Shown here piece after piece: positions 51,651 to 61,445 of a stretch of 64,000 nucleotides of DNA. Every line of letters starts with the position of its first letter. The first letter of the stretch is position 1. A program made the position numbers and the translations under genes. This DNA comes from Aureibacillus halotolerans (GTDB lineage: Bacteria > Bacillota > Bacilli > Bacillales > DSM-28697), in contig NZ_SNYJ01000005.1 of NCBI RefSeq assembly GCF_004363045.1, forward strand, positions 62,001-126,000, written 5' to 3'. The notes beneath the pieces were generated by a model. The model saw nothing but the letters and a program-made list of their open reading frames with translations. It made no database searches and was not told the DNA's origin.

Positions 51651-53045
51651 TTGAAAACGATCTTTATTTCATTGGATACGCTGCGTGCTGACCGCCTCGG
51701 TTGTTACGGGTATCCACTTCCAACGAGCCCTTATATGGATCAAATCGCTTCACAAGGTGTGTTGTTTGAACAGGCCTTTGCGGCTGATATTCCGACAGAG
51801 GTTGCGCATACGGGAATTTTCACGGGAAAGGTAGGGCTGACGACAGGGGTCGTCGCGCATGGCTCGGACGCTAGCTTCTTACCAAAATCTGTGCCGTGGT
51901 TACCAACGCTGCTTCGCAAAGCAGGCTATACGACGGCAGCTGTGGACAATTTATACCATTTGAAGGAATGGTTTGCACGTGGCTATCGCTACTATATCAA
52001 CACCATTGGTGATACGAGGTGGATTGATGGTCGTACGATCAATGATCTTGCTTTGCCATGGATAGAGCAGCATGTTGAGGAGGATTTCTTTTTGTTTTTG
52101 CATTACTGGGATCCGCACACGCCTTATTTACCCCCAAAGCAACATACGGGGGCTTTTTACGACCAAAGAAGAGATCCCTACGACCGCAAGCATCAAAGCA
52201 TGGAGGCGGCATATAATCATCGTGCGTACCCCTTTTTTAAACACCATCACTATGATTTGCTTGGTCCTGTCACGGATGCGGCGTACGTAAACGCACTGTA
52301 TGACGCTGAAATTCGGTACCTTGATGGGTTGCTGGAAGAACTGGATCAGCATTTAGATCGTCTAGGAATTAAGGACGACACGCTTCTTGTCTTGTTTGGG
52401 GATCATGGTGAAAGCCTCACTGAGCATGACATCTATTGGGACCATTGCGGTCTTTATGAAACAACAGTGCGTGTGCCAATGATCCTAAGGTGGCCAGGGC
52501 AAATTCCTCAAGGACGCAGAGTGCCTGGTCTCGTTCAACAGGTGGACCTTATGCCGACGCTACTGCAGGCATTCAATTTGGATGCGCCTGTCGGAATGGA
52601 TGGAAAAAGCTTATGGCCTGCGATTCAAGGGAAGACAGATGGGACACATGATACAGTGTTCTTGAGTGAATGCGCGTGGCAAGCTGCTCGAGGCATTCGC
52701 ACTAGCACCCATAAGTATATTCATACCTATGATTCGGGACCTTTCGTACGTCCTACCCGTGAGCTGTACGATCTTAGGAACGACCCGGGGGAAGACGTTA
52801 ATCTTGCAGCGTCGCAATCTGCGCTTGCCGATCAGTTCGAGCAGGAATTACAACAGTGGGTGGAGAAGAAACTGTTAGGAAAAACGGATCCGATGAAGGA
52901 GATTTATCAAAAGCAAGGGCTGCCCTTTCGACGAAGAATTGAAGCCATCCTCAATCAGGTGGGACTCACTTGGGAAGAGTGGCTTGAAAACCCAGATAAG
53001 GAACGATTCGACCGCTTGCACAATCAAGCGATGACACGCCAGTAA
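51651..53045 (+). CDS. Sulfatase-like hydrolase of the alkaline phosphatase superfamily, copy 2
   Basis: A 464-residue paralogue of the product at 46548. Metal motifs FISLDTLRADRLGCYG and LFGDHGESLTEHD are present. The position of the formylglycine precursor is T49 (T-E-V-A-H), so again Thr and no C-x-P-x-R. No signal peptide. It starts at TTG 51651 behind AAGGAGGG. Cotranscribed with the oxidoreductase 35 nt upstream. Confidence 0.82.
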   Translation: MKTIFISLDTLRADRLGCYGYPLPTSPYMDQIASQGVLFEQAFAADIPTEVAHTGIFTGKVGLTTGVVAHGSDASFLPKSVPWLPTLLRKAGYTTAAVDNLYHLKEWFARGYRYYINTIGDTRWIDGRTINDLALPWIEQHVEEDFFLFLHYWDPHTPYLPPKQHTGAFYDQRRDPYDRKHQSMEAAYNHRAYPFFKHHHYDLLGPVTDAAYVNALYDAEIRYLDGLLEELDQHLDRLGIKDDTLLVLFGDHGESLTEHDIYWDHCGLYETTVRVPMILRWPGQIPQGRRVPGLVQQVDLMPTLLQAFNLDAPVGMDGKSLWPAIQGKTDGTHDTVFLSECAWQAARGIRTSTHKYIHTYDSGPFVRPTRELYDLRNDPGEDVNLAASQSALADQFEQELQQWVEKKLLGKTDPMKEIYQKQGLPFRRRIEAILNQVGLTWEEWLENPDKERFDRLHNQAMTRQ

Positions 53046-53080
53046 GTGTAAGGCTGACCATACACATGGAGGTGCGGTAC

Positions 53081-53989
53081 GTGAGCATTTTAACGAGCAA
53101 TGAACACTTGGACCAAAAAAGCTTTCCGTTTTCTATCCGCAAGGTGTTGCACGCTCAGGACAATGCACCTCCTGTTCATGGTCATGATTTTGTGGAGCTG
53201 ATTTATGTCATTTACGGTGAGGCCAAGCACTTTTTTGAAGGTCAGCTGAACAGGCTTTGTGCTGGGGATGTGTTTATCATTAATCCTGGTGAGGTTCATA
53301 CATACCATATCGAAAAAGGAAAACAAATTGAAATCGTCAATTGTTTGTTTCTTCCTGAGCTCATCCAGGACACTTGGTTAAAAGCCCTTGGCATCACACA
53401 ATCAATGGACTACTTTTATGTACACCCCTTCTTAAAACCAACCGAACGCTTCCATCATTGTCTTAATCTTCGCGGCAAGGCATCGACGCATGTGCTCCAT
53501 TTGCTTGAAGGGATGCACAGTGAATACGAAGCACAGCAATCTGGTTACTCCACCTTGATTCGTTTAAAACTAGTCGAACTCCTCATTTGTTTATCACGCT
53601 ATTATACCGATATGACCGAAAATGCAAAGCCCTCTCCATATGAACACGACCGCCAAATGCTAATCAGACGGATGTGTGGATTTTTGGACCGCCATCACGA
53701 CCAGAAAATCACGACGACGACACTAGCAGAGTTATTTAATGTAAGCACGCGACAGCTTGGCCGTGTGTTTAAAGAAGAAACGGGCATGACCATCGTGGAG
53801 ATGATTCACAGCATTCGCATTGAGAAAGCCAAGTACTTGCTTGATCAAACGGACGATAAGGTGATTCACATTGCCAATAAAGTCGGCTATGAGGATCAGG
53901 CTTTTTTCAGTCGGCTTTTTCGCCGGCTTGTTGGCGTTTCACCGGGAAAGTATCGTGCGCAAGGTGTGGATGGGATGGGTCAAGAGTAA
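53081..53989 (+). CDS. AraC-family regulator of the catabolic island, second
   Basis: A 302-residue regulator with an N-terminal cupin (HGHDFVELIYVIYGEAKHFF, NPGEVHTYHIEKG) and a C-terminal AraC helix-turn-helix pair (LAELFNVSTRQLGRVFKEET, VGYEDQAFFSRLFRRLVG). GTG at 53081 is 6 nt behind GGAGGTG; an ATG at 53066 has no ribosome site. It lies 35 nt after the sulfatase-like gene and just before the ABC transporter operon. Confidence 0.86.
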   Translation: MSILTSNEHLDQKSFPFSIRKVLHAQDNAPPVHGHDFVELIYVIYGEAKHFFEGQLNRLCAGDVFIINPGEVHTYHIEKGKQIEIVNCLFLPELIQDTWLKALGITQSMDYFYVHPFLKPTERFHHCLNLRGKASTHVLHLLEGMHSEYEAQQSGYSTLIRLKLVELLICLSRYYTDMTENAKPSPYEHDRQMLIRRMCGFLDRHHDQKITTTTLAELFNVSTRQLGRVFKEETGMTIVEMIHSIRIEKAKYLLDQTDDKVIHIANKVGYEDQAFFSRLFRRLVGVSPGKYRAQGVDGMGQE

Positions 53990-54344
53990 TAGTCAGAAAC
54001 AGAACCAATGATTAGTTTGATCATTGGCTTAGTTGGAAATCGTTAAAGTTGTACTTTTGCTCAAAAAAGTTGCACAAACAAAAGAAGAAATATTTAAAAC
54101 TTAAGAAATATTGACTCAATTAAAGACGGAAGATAAAATCAATAGAACAACAGTGAGCAAATTGATCATATTGTTCTTTCAAACTGTCGATGGCAATGAC
54201 TTCAATGTACAACAAACCAGATTGCTATTAACGTGCCTAGTTTCAAGAGGCGATGACTATGCTCATGGTTACCTCAGTAAATCTCACTGTCGTCTGCTTT
54301 TCGTTTATTTCAGTTTCGACTAGTAAGCCATATGGAGGTGTGGG
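53990..54344. other. Intergenic region and leader of the ABC transporter operon
   Basis: It holds a hairpin (CCAATGAT / ATCATTGG, 54005-54027) that may end the AraC gene, the promoter at 54111 and about 195 nt of untranslated leader. A 70-codon frame in the leader starts inside the promoter and is not supported. Confidence 0.5.
54111..54139 (+). promoter_or_regulatory. Sigma-A promoter of the ABC transporter operon
   Basis: TTGACT (54111-54116), 17-bp spacer, TAAAAT (54134-54139). The next possible start codon of a gene is 54345. Confidence 0.72.
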
Positions 54345-56321
54345 ATGAAGTCAACGTTATTTTTTGTAAGGGTTCAGTGCGTCCTCCTTGTTGTTTTGTT
54401 GGCATTGTCAGCATGTAGTAAGGCCGAAGAAACCAATAGCAACAGGTCGGAGGTAAACAACGAGCAAGAAATATCTGAAAAATCTGTCGAAGAAGTGTTT
54501 GCGAAAGATTTTCCAACGCCCGAACGCAGTAATTATCTACAAAGTCCGACGGTAGAAAAAATGGATTTACCGCCAGTGCAACAACGGCTACCTGATAATC
54601 CTAAAATCACGAATGAGATGACGGAAACGATGCTTGACTATCAAATAGGAAATTACGGTGGAACATTAAATACGGTCACAGGCTCAGTGAATTGGGATGC
54701 TGACGTCTTTGTGATGAATGTCGAGCCATTGCTGAACACGCCAGGCATTTTAGGGGAAGAGATCACTGGAAATGTTTTGGAAGGGTATGAGGTTACCCCG
54801 GATCAAAAAACGTTTACCTTTCATTTAAGAAAAGGATTGAAATGGTCAGATGGTGAACCAGTTACGATGGAAGATGTACGCTTTGCGGTTGAGGATGTGC
54901 TGTTTAATGAAGAACTTATGCCGACATTTCCATCATGGCTGAGAGCGTCAGGGAAAGCGTCAGGAGAGCCGATGTCTTTCAATGTTATTGACGAGGAAAG
55001 CTTTACAATTTCCTTTACTGAACCTTATGGTGGCTTTCCAATGCGCCTTGCGATCGAAGGTTGGAGAAACTATCACGACTTTATTAAGCCTGCCCATTAT
55101 TTAAAGCCCTTTCATAAAACGTATGCCGACCCTGAAGCGTTAACAGCTGCTATTGAAGAAGCGGATTTTGAAACGGATGAAAATGGCTGGATCAACCTGT
55201 TTAATAAAAAGGATGTCATTAGCAATGAAATGGCTCATCCTGAAGCGGTTGGTTTCCCTGTCCTCTACCCTTGGACACTAGTAGAAAACAATAAGACAAC
55301 GATGCTTTTTCAGCGAAATCCATATTATTTTAAAGTCGATGTCGCTGGGAAACAACTTCCGTACATTGACGAAATCCGCAGTGAGTACGTTCAAGACATG
55401 GAAATCATTAACCTGAAGGTGCTATCAGGGGAGGTTGATTTTGCCCGTGAAGCCACCGCCTTAAACAAAATGGCTTTGTACAAAAAAGGGGAAGAAAATG
55501 GAGGGTATCAAGCAGGATTGTATGATATGCACATTACTCCAACCGATTTTTTCCTTAATATGACGTATGAGGATCCAACGTGGCGTGAAGTTGTTCGCGA
55601 TGAACGCTTTAGAGAAGCACTCAACTTGGCTCTAAATAAAGAAGAAATCATCGACACGATGTATTACGGATTGACAGAAACTTCAGATTTTATCTCCGAT
55701 GAATTCAATGTTCAGAAAGCCAATCAATTGCTTGATGACATGGGGATGAAAATGGGCACTGATGGGTATAGAAAAGCCCCTAATGGTGAAGATTTTTCCA
55801 TTCCGTTTGTCGTGCAGGATGCTGCTCCAGACATTGTTCCTTTGACACAAATCATCGTACAGCAATGGGAGGCTTTAGGGCTAAATGTCTCCATGAGGAC
55901 GATAGATGGTGCTCTCTGGGGAACACGTAATGCAGCGAATGAGCTACAAGCGACAATGATCTGGACACATACACCGTTGTGGTATATGGCTGACTGGGGC
56001 GTTGAGTTCTGGGGACCCCTCTGGGAATCATGGTGGCTGACAAATGGGGCAGAAGGTGAAGAACCTCCTGATGATGTAAAGGAATTTTATCAGCTTCTTG
56101 ATAAGCTTTATACAACGCCAACAGAACAGGCGGGTACAGAGGTGTTTGCGCAAATTCGTGAAGAAATGGGGGATCACCTATGGTATTTCACCCCAATACA
56201 AAATGTGAAACAGCCGTTAATTTTCTCGAAAAATTTAAGGAACTTGGCGGAGGAAGGCTACGCCATTGGTCTAAACTTCAGTGGTGAACAATTTTTCTTT
56301 GCTGACCCTTCAAAAGAATAG
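54345..56321 (+). CDS. Solute-binding lipoprotein of an oligopeptide-type ABC transporter
   Basis: A 658-residue family-5 binding protein, longer than the usual 530-600. The signal peptide ends in LALSACS (Cys near 25), a lipobox. A Glu/Asn-rich linker precedes the fold; GNVLEGYEVTPDQKTFTFHL and RKGLKWSDGEPVTMEDVRFA are typical of DppA/OppA-type proteins. In many bacteria this family also binds oligosaccharides, and the neighbouring sugar enzymes suggest a glycoside here; the ligand is not proven. First gene of the operon, behind GGAGGTG. Confidence 0.9.
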   Translation: MKSTLFFVRVQCVLLVVLLALSACSKAEETNSNRSEVNNEQEISEKSVEEVFAKDFPTPERSNYLQSPTVEKMDLPPVQQRLPDNPKITNEMTETMLDYQIGNYGGTLNTVTGSVNWDADVFVMNVEPLLNTPGILGEEITGNVLEGYEVTPDQKTFTFHLRKGLKWSDGEPVTMEDVRFAVEDVLFNEELMPTFPSWLRASGKASGEPMSFNVIDEESFTISFTEPYGGFPMRLAIEGWRNYHDFIKPAHYLKPFHKTYADPEALTAAIEEADFETDENGWINLFNKKDVISNEMAHPEAVGFPVLYPWTLVENNKTTMLFQRNPYYFKVDVAGKQLPYIDEIRSEYVQDMEIINLKVLSGEVDFAREATALNKMALYKKGEENGGYQAGLYDMHITPTDFFLNMTYEDPTWREVVRDERFREALNLALNKEEIIDTMYYGLTETSDFISDEFNVQKANQLLDDMGMKMGTDGYRKAPNGEDFSIPFVVQDAAPDIVPLTQIIVQQWEALGLNVSMRTIDGALWGTRNAANELQATMIWTHTPLWYMADWGVEFWGPLWESWWLTNGAEGEEPPDDVKEFYQLLDKLYTTPTEQAGTEVFAQIREEMGDHLWYFTPIQNVKQPLIFSKNLRNLAEEGYAIGLNFSGEQFFFADPSKE

Positions 56322-56344
56322 AGTCACTAAAATCATCGCTTTTA

Positions 56345-56358
56345 TGTAAGCGTTATCA
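56345..56358 (+). promoter_or_regulatory. Perfect cre site inside the ABC transporter operon
   Basis: TGTAAGCGTTATCA fits the CcpA consensus TGWAARCGYTWNCW at every position. It lies between the binding-protein gene and the permease genes, so CcpA could act as a roadblock and lower permease expression relative to binding protein. Confidence 0.68.
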
Positions 56359-56402
56359 AAAAAGAAGATTCATGGACTATTTTTGGTGAGGGGGGAGATA
56401 AG

Positions 56403-57401
56403 ATGTTGAGTTTCATTGGACACCGGCTACTGCAGCTTATTCCATTATTGATTGCGATCTCAATCATCATCTTTGTCATTATTCAATTGCCACCAGGCGA
56501 TTATCTGACGACCTATATTCAGGAGCTGGAGCTGTCTGGAACCGCTGTTTCTGAAGGAACCGTTCAAGCTCTTCAAAAACAGTATGGACTGGATCAGCCG
56601 ATGTATCAGCAATATTTAATTTGGATAAAGAACATTCTCCTTGAGGGGGATTTTGGCAGGTCGTTTCAGTGGAATCAACCGGTCTCGGAAATCATTGGTG
56701 AACGACTTGCATTAACGATTCTAATATCGATTTTGTCTCTCATTTTCGTCTGGATCATCGCCATTCCCATTGGCATTTACTCCTCTGTCCGTCAATATTC
56801 TTTGTTCGATTATATCTTTACTTTCGTAGGATATATTGGGTTGGCGGTTCCGAGCTTTTTAATTGCACTACTGATTGTGTATTTTGTGTTTACAAACACA
56901 GGCGTCGCCATTACTGGATTGTTTAGCCCTGAATATATCGGTGAGCCATGGAGTTGGGAGAAATTCGGCAGTATGTTACAGCGAATTTGGGTTCCAGTTG
57001 TCATCGTAGGCATGTCAGGGACGGCTGGATTGATTCGTGTGACGAGAGCGATGATGCTGGATGAATTAAATAAGCAATATGTCGTTACAGCAAGAGCGAA
57101 GGGTGTAGAGGAAAAAAAGCTTTTGTTTAAATATCCAGTCCGGGTCGCCATTAACCCCTTAATTAGTACCATTGGGTGGACGCTACCGGCACTCATTTCA
57201 GGGGAAGCGATTGTCTCCATCGTGTTGAATCTGCCGACAACAGGCCCGATATTGCTTAATGCATTAATGAATCAGGATATGTACTTAGCAGGAAGTTTTC
57301 TTCTGATTTTAAGCGTCTTAACGATTATTGGAACATTGATCTCCGATATTTTGCTGGCGATGTTAGATCCTCGCATCAGATTTGGGGGGTTAGACGAATG
57401 A
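56403..57401 (+). CDS. ABC transporter permease, DppB/OppB type
   Basis: A 332-residue permease with six membrane helices. The N-terminal FIGHRLLQLIPLLIAISIIIF and the GDFGRSFQWNQPVSEII segment are typical, and the EAA-like coupling loop is near residue 215-245 (YVVTARAKGVEEKKLLFKY). GAGGGGGGAG lies upstream of the ATG. Its end overlaps the next permease by 4 nt. Confidence 0.92.
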   Translation: MLSFIGHRLLQLIPLLIAISIIIFVIIQLPPGDYLTTYIQELELSGTAVSEGTVQALQKQYGLDQPMYQQYLIWIKNILLEGDFGRSFQWNQPVSEIIGERLALTILISILSLIFVWIIAIPIGIYSSVRQYSLFDYIFTFVGYIGLAVPSFLIALLIVYFVFTNTGVAITGLFSPEYIGEPWSWEKFGSMLQRIWVPVVIVGMSGTAGLIRVTRAMMLDELNKQYVVTARAKGVEEKKLLFKYPVRVAINPLISTIGWTLPALISGEAIVSIVLNLPTTGPILLNALMNQDMYLAGSFLLILSVLTIIGTLISDILLAMLDPRIRFGGLDE

Positions 57402-58540
57402 AGCCAGTGGTGGATCATGAAAAACCTACTGTCATTCCTCAGGAAAAAGGTGTCGAAGCCTACGAATTGGCCTCGCAATGGAAGCTTATGTGGTGGAGGT
57501 TCCGAAAACACCACCTCGCCATCATCGCCGCACCAATACTGATTCTTTTGCTGCTCATTACAGCCTTTTGTGGCTTTTTAGGACCTCATCTTCCGAAGGA
57601 CCGCTTTGTAGATTATAAAAATGCCCCGCCTCAGCAGATTCATTTTGTCGACGCCGACGGGAATTTTAGTTTACGTCCATTTGTCTATGATTTGGAGCTG
57701 GAAGTGGATGCAGGTTCATATTTAAGAACTTATCGTGAGGTGACCTCTCAAAAGCATGAGTTATCGCTTTTTGTTGAAGGTAAACCCTATCAGTTTTGGG
57801 GATTGTTTGAGACGAACATCCATTTCCTTGGACTGGAGGACCCGAGTGCACCTTTCTTCATTCTTGGAACAGATGAGTTGGGCAGGGATTTGTTCACACG
57901 TATTCTCTATGGGACACGAATATCGATTTCCTTTGCATTTGCCGGCATTCTCTTAACGCTTGTTTTCGGTTTGCTGCTCGGAGGCATCTCAGGGTACTTC
58001 GGAGGGATCACCGATACCATCATTCAGAGGATCATTGATTTGTTACTATGTCTACCTACCATTCCATTATGGATGGCTCTATCCGCATCATTGCCAAAGG
58101 ATTGGACGCCAACGCAAATCTATTTTGGTATGGTCTTGATCTTCTCCATGGTCGGCTGGACAGGGCTGGCTCGTGTAGTGAGAGGGAAAATTCTATCACT
58201 CCGAGAAGAGGATTTCACAATGGCCGCTAGACTTGCAGGTGCCAGCCACTTACGCATCATTACCAAGCATTTGCTGCCGTCCTTCGCAAGCTACATCATT
58301 ATCAACATCACCATTTCTATCCCTGCTTTAATTTTAGGGGAAACGGCATTAAGCTTTTTAGGTCTTGGCTTACAAGCACCTGCCGTTAGCTGGGGTGTAC
58401 TCTTGGAGGATGCACAGCACTTGGAAAGTATCGCGTTCCATCCATGGCTGCTTTGGCCAGCAGCATTTGTTGTCGTCACTGTGCTCGTATTTAATTTCTT
58501 AGGCGATGGGTTGCGAGATGCTGCAGATCCATACAAATAA
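57398..58540 (+). CDS. ABC transporter permease, DppC/OppC type
   Basis: A 380-residue permease, longer than typical DppC (about 300), because of an extracellular insertion between helix 1 and the rest (about residues 65-145). FILGTDELGRDLFTRILYGTRIS and the coupling loop DFTMAARLAGASHLRIITKHLLPS are diagnostic. Four-nt overlap with the preceding gene. Confidence 0.92.
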   Translation: MKPVVDHEKPTVIPQEKGVEAYELASQWKLMWWRFRKHHLAIIAAPILILLLLITAFCGFLGPHLPKDRFVDYKNAPPQQIHFVDADGNFSLRPFVYDLELEVDAGSYLRTYREVTSQKHELSLFVEGKPYQFWGLFETNIHFLGLEDPSAPFFILGTDELGRDLFTRILYGTRISISFAFAGILLTLVFGLLLGGISGYFGGITDTIIQRIIDLLLCLPTIPLWMALSASLPKDWTPTQIYFGMVLIFSMVGWTGLARVVRGKILSLREEDFTMAARLAGASHLRIITKHLLPSFASYIIINITISIPALILGETALSFLGLGLQAPAVSWGVLLEDAQHLESIAFHPWLLWPAAFVVVTVLVFNFLGDGLRDAADPYK

Positions 58541-58558
58541 GATGGGGGTTGGAGAAAG

Positions 58559-59587
58559 ATGGGCGATACGATTCTCGATGTAAAAAATCTTAAAGTGCAC
58601 TTTGACCTGGATGAGGGATTATTAAAAGCAGTCGATGGCGTCGATTTTACCCTGAAAAGGAAGCAGACACTTGGCATTGTTGGTGAGAGCGGAAGTGGAA
58701 AAAGTGTTTCTGCTCAATCTGTCTTACGAATCGTTTCATCAAAGGCAAAGGTGGAGGGTGAACTTTTACTGTATCGAGCAGCGGGTCAAGAACCGATTGA
58801 TCTGGCGCAGCTAAAAGCAAATGGAGCAGAAATTCGCTCCATCCGCGGCGGGGACATTGCCATGATTTTTCAAGAACCAATGAAGGCGTTTTCGCCAATT
58901 CATACGATCGGCAACCAAATTATCGAAGCGATCCTTCTTCATCATACGACCAATAAAAACGAGGCAAAGAAGATTGCCATTCAAGCGCTTCGTGATGTTG
59001 GGATGTCCAATCCAGAGCAAAGGTACGACCAGTACCCCCATGAATTATCGGGAGGAATGAGGCAGCGTGCAATGATTGCTATGGCCCTTTCCTGTAATCC
59101 GTCGATCCTCATTGCCGATGAGCCAACAACGGCGCTGGATGTAACCGTTCAGGCCCAGGTGCTGGACTTAATCAATGCATTAAAAGAAAAGCATGATACG
59201 TCCGTCATGTTTATTACGCACGATCTCGGGGTGATTGCAGAAACAGCAGATGAGGTCGCTGTGATGTATTTGGGGCAGATCGTTGAATACACGGACGTAG
59301 ACACTTTATTTCATGGTGCACAGCATCCTTATACGAGAGCGCTTTTGGAGTCAATGCCATCTGTCGCTAAGGAGGGAAGGCGTCTCAAAGCAATTGAAGG
59401 AACCGTGCCAACGCCAATCAATATGCCAAAAGGTTGTCGTTATTACACACGCTGTACATTAGCTCAGGATGGCGTCTGCAATGTAGATGATATCGAGATG
59501 GTGCCTGTTCATGAAGGCCATGGAGTTAGGTGTCTCTTCGCAGAACCGTCTCCCAAAGGTGAAGGAGAGGTTGCTTATGGCAAATAA
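58559..59587 (+). CDS. ABC transporter ATPase, DppD/OppD type
   Basis: A 342-residue ATPase. Walker A GESGSGKS (near 40), signature LSGGMRQR, Walker B LIADEPTTALD and the switch His (FITHDLG) are complete. The C-terminal oligopeptide-transporter region contains CRYYTRC, part of the cysteine motif of this family that can hold an iron-sulfur cluster. The ATG at 58559 follows TTGGAGAAAG. It overlaps the next gene by 11 nt. Confidence 0.93.
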   Translation: MGDTILDVKNLKVHFDLDEGLLKAVDGVDFTLKRKQTLGIVGESGSGKSVSAQSVLRIVSSKAKVEGELLLYRAAGQEPIDLAQLKANGAEIRSIRGGDIAMIFQEPMKAFSPIHTIGNQIIEAILLHHTTNKNEAKKIAIQALRDVGMSNPEQRYDQYPHELSGGMRQRAMIAMALSCNPSILIADEPTTALDVTVQAQVLDLINALKEKHDTSVMFITHDLGVIAETADEVAVMYLGQIVEYTDVDTLFHGAQHPYTRALLESMPSVAKEGRRLKAIEGTVPTPINMPKGCRYYTRCTLAQDGVCNVDDIEMVPVHEGHGVRCLFAEPSPKGEGEVAYGK

Positions 59588-60596
59588 CAGTCCGATCGTA
59601 GAAGTCAATGGTATGAAAAAGTACTTTCCAATTAAAAAAGGATTCCTAAAACGGACCGTTGGCTATGTAAAGGCAGTTGATGATGTGACTCTTTCCATAT
59701 ATGAAGGAGAAACGTTTGGTCTGGTTGGGGAATCTGGTTGTGGGAAGACCACTCTTGGGCGCTGTCTGCTGCGAGCCATCGAACCGTCGGAAGGAGCGGT
59801 TCACTTTCTCAATTCATCAGGGCAAATGACAGACATTACTCAGTTGAAATACCAAAAACTAAGGTCGCTCAGAAAAGATATGCAGCTTATTTTTCAGGAC
59901 CCGTATTCTTCATTAAATCCTCGTATGACGGTGCTGAATATCATCGGGGAACCATTAATATGCAACAAGCTGGCAAAAGGAAATGACCTCAAACAGCGAG
60001 TGAAGGAATTAATGGAAATTGTTGGTTTGAACAGTAAACATGTAGAACGTTATCCTCATGCATTTAGTGGTGGTCAGCGACAACGGATTGGCATTGCGCG
60101 AGCACTTGCCACTGATCCGAAGTTTATTGTCTGTGACGAGGCAGTTTCTGCCCTTGATGTGTCCATTCAAGCCCAAATATTAAATTTATTGCTCGATTTG
60201 CAGGAGAGATTTCAATTGAGCTTTCTATTCATCTCCCACGATTTAGGCGTGATTGAACATATCTCAGACCGTGTTGGTGTGATGTATGTCGGTAAGCTGG
60301 TCGAAATGGCACCAACAAAGGAGCTCTTTAACCGCCCAAGTCATCCTTATACAGCAGCCCTATTGTCTGCCAAACCAACCTCGGATCCAAGAGTGAAAAA
60401 ACAACGCATTTTATTGGAGGGAGAGGTAGCAAATCCAGCAGATCCTCCTTCCGGCTGTTATTTTCACCCAAGATGCAAATTTGCTGAGGACATTTGTCGC
60501 CAGAGTGTGCCGGCATTTCGTGACATTTCACCAGGGCACAAGGTGGCTTGCCATTTTGCAGGAGAACTAAATTTACAAGGAGCTGCTGCGCAGTGA
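59577..60596 (+). CDS. ABC transporter ATPase, DppF/OppF type
   Basis: A 339-residue ATPase with Walker [18 protein letters not shown] signature, CDEAVSALD Walker B and FISHDLG. The tail [14 protein letters not shown] is the family cysteine motif. The ATG at 59577 is behind GAAGGAGAGG. Its stop overlaps a small membrane protein gene (GTGA). Confidence 0.93.
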   Translation: MANNSPIVEVNGMKKYFPIKKGFLKRTVGYVKAVDDVTLSIYEGETFGLVGESGCGKTTLGRCLLRAIEPSEGAVHFLNSSGQMTDITQLKYQKLRSLRKDMQLIFQDPYSSLNPRMTVLNIIGEPLICNKLAKGNDLKQRVKELMEIVGLNSKHVERYPHAFSGGQRQRIGIARALATDPKFIVCDEAVSALDVSIQAQILNLLLDLQERFQLSFLFISHDLGVIEHISDRVGVMYVGKLVEMAPTKELFNRPSHPYTAALLSAKPTSDPRVKKQRILLEGEVANPADPPSGCYFHPRCKFAEDICRQSVPAFRDISPGHKVACHFAGELNLQGAAAQ

Positions 60597-60973
60597 CTAT
60601 TTTATTGCTTCTGGTTGCTTTTACAGTCTCCCTTATTATCGCGGTGGTCATCTCGTTGTTCATTATTCAATTGTTTATGAAGCAGGTGATTGGCAAAAAA
60701 CATTCGGACTTGCAAGATATATGCGACTCGGAGGACGTACCCGCGCGTTGGTCTGACAGGTTTGAGAAAAAGGTAGAAAGATTGAAGAGCGATCAACAGA
60801 TGAAAAGGGTAAGGCGACTCGCTAATAAGACGTACATCCGAAAGCTGAATCGTCTAATTGCCTACACGAAGCATACTCGGTTGGTCGAAAACGAAGAGGT
60901 TCGAGAGCAGCTGTTGAATGACTTAAAGGCATTAGTCGTCGAAAAAAGGCAAAGCCTTCATCACAATGCCTGA
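60593..60973 (+). CDS. Unknown small membrane protein in the ABC operon
   Basis: A 126-residue protein: one long N-terminal membrane helix (residues 1-32), then a strongly charged helical tail rich in Lys, Arg and Glu. No family is recognised. The GTG start is 4 nt inside the end of the ATPase gene and AAGGAG precedes it, so it is translated with the transporter. It may be an accessory or anchor subunit; that is inference. Confidence 0.6.
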   Translation: MTILLLLVAFTVSLIIAVVISLFIIQLFMKQVIGKKHSDLQDICDSEDVPARWSDRFEKKVERLKSDQQMKRVRRLANKTYIRKLNRLIAYTKHTRLVENEEVREQLLNDLKALVVEKRQSLHHNA

Positions 60974-61445
60974 GATGCAAACCAACCGTAATAGCTTGCT
61001 GGTGATGTTTCTTTCCTACGTCTTAGCAGGAGTGACAGGTTTGATCGGACTGTTTAACTGGGTGTACTTCAGAACGCTCGTGCTCAACGTGCTTGAAGTG
61101 AGCTCGATTAATCCATGGTCATGGAAAATCATTGACAATGTCAGCTTTATTGTTTTTGGCATTGGCTGGCTTTTGGTTGTCCTCTGTAGCCAGTATATGT
61201 ACACAAAAGCGTTAAAACAAAGCAATGTCTTGAACGTCTTCTGTGTCTTTACTGGCTATCAGTTTTTCTTGCTTTTTCTTTGTTCAGCCGTTTCAATGGT
61301 CATTAATTCAGGTGATATGTCTCTGCTTCGCTGGTTCATTTGGGGAGGCGAAGGTGTGGCAGGGGTTGTCTGTTTTTTCATCGGATACACCAGGTCAAAG
61401 CCCTCTGCCATGGAAAATCATACGAAAAAAGGAGATGCCTTATGA
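60966..61445 (+). CDS. Unknown four-TM membrane protein in the ABC operon
   Basis: A 159-residue protein with four predicted membrane helices and short loops. No family is recognised. It overlaps the gene before by 8 nt and the gene after by 4 nt (ATGA), so it is firmly part of the operon. Confidence 0.6.
   Translation: MPEMQTNRNSLLVMFLSYVLAGVTGLIGLFNWVYFRTLVLNVLEVSSINPWSWKIIDNVSFIVFGIGWLLVVLCSQYMYTKALKQSNVLNVFCVFTGYQFFLLFLCSAVSMVINSGDMSLLRWFIWGGEGVAGVVCFFIGYTRSKPSAMENHTKKGDAL

Noticed and set aside
54111..54323. 70-codon frame upstream of the binding-protein gene
   Set aside because: Its TTG start coincides with the -35 box of the promoter, so it cannot be on that transcript; no ribosome site.
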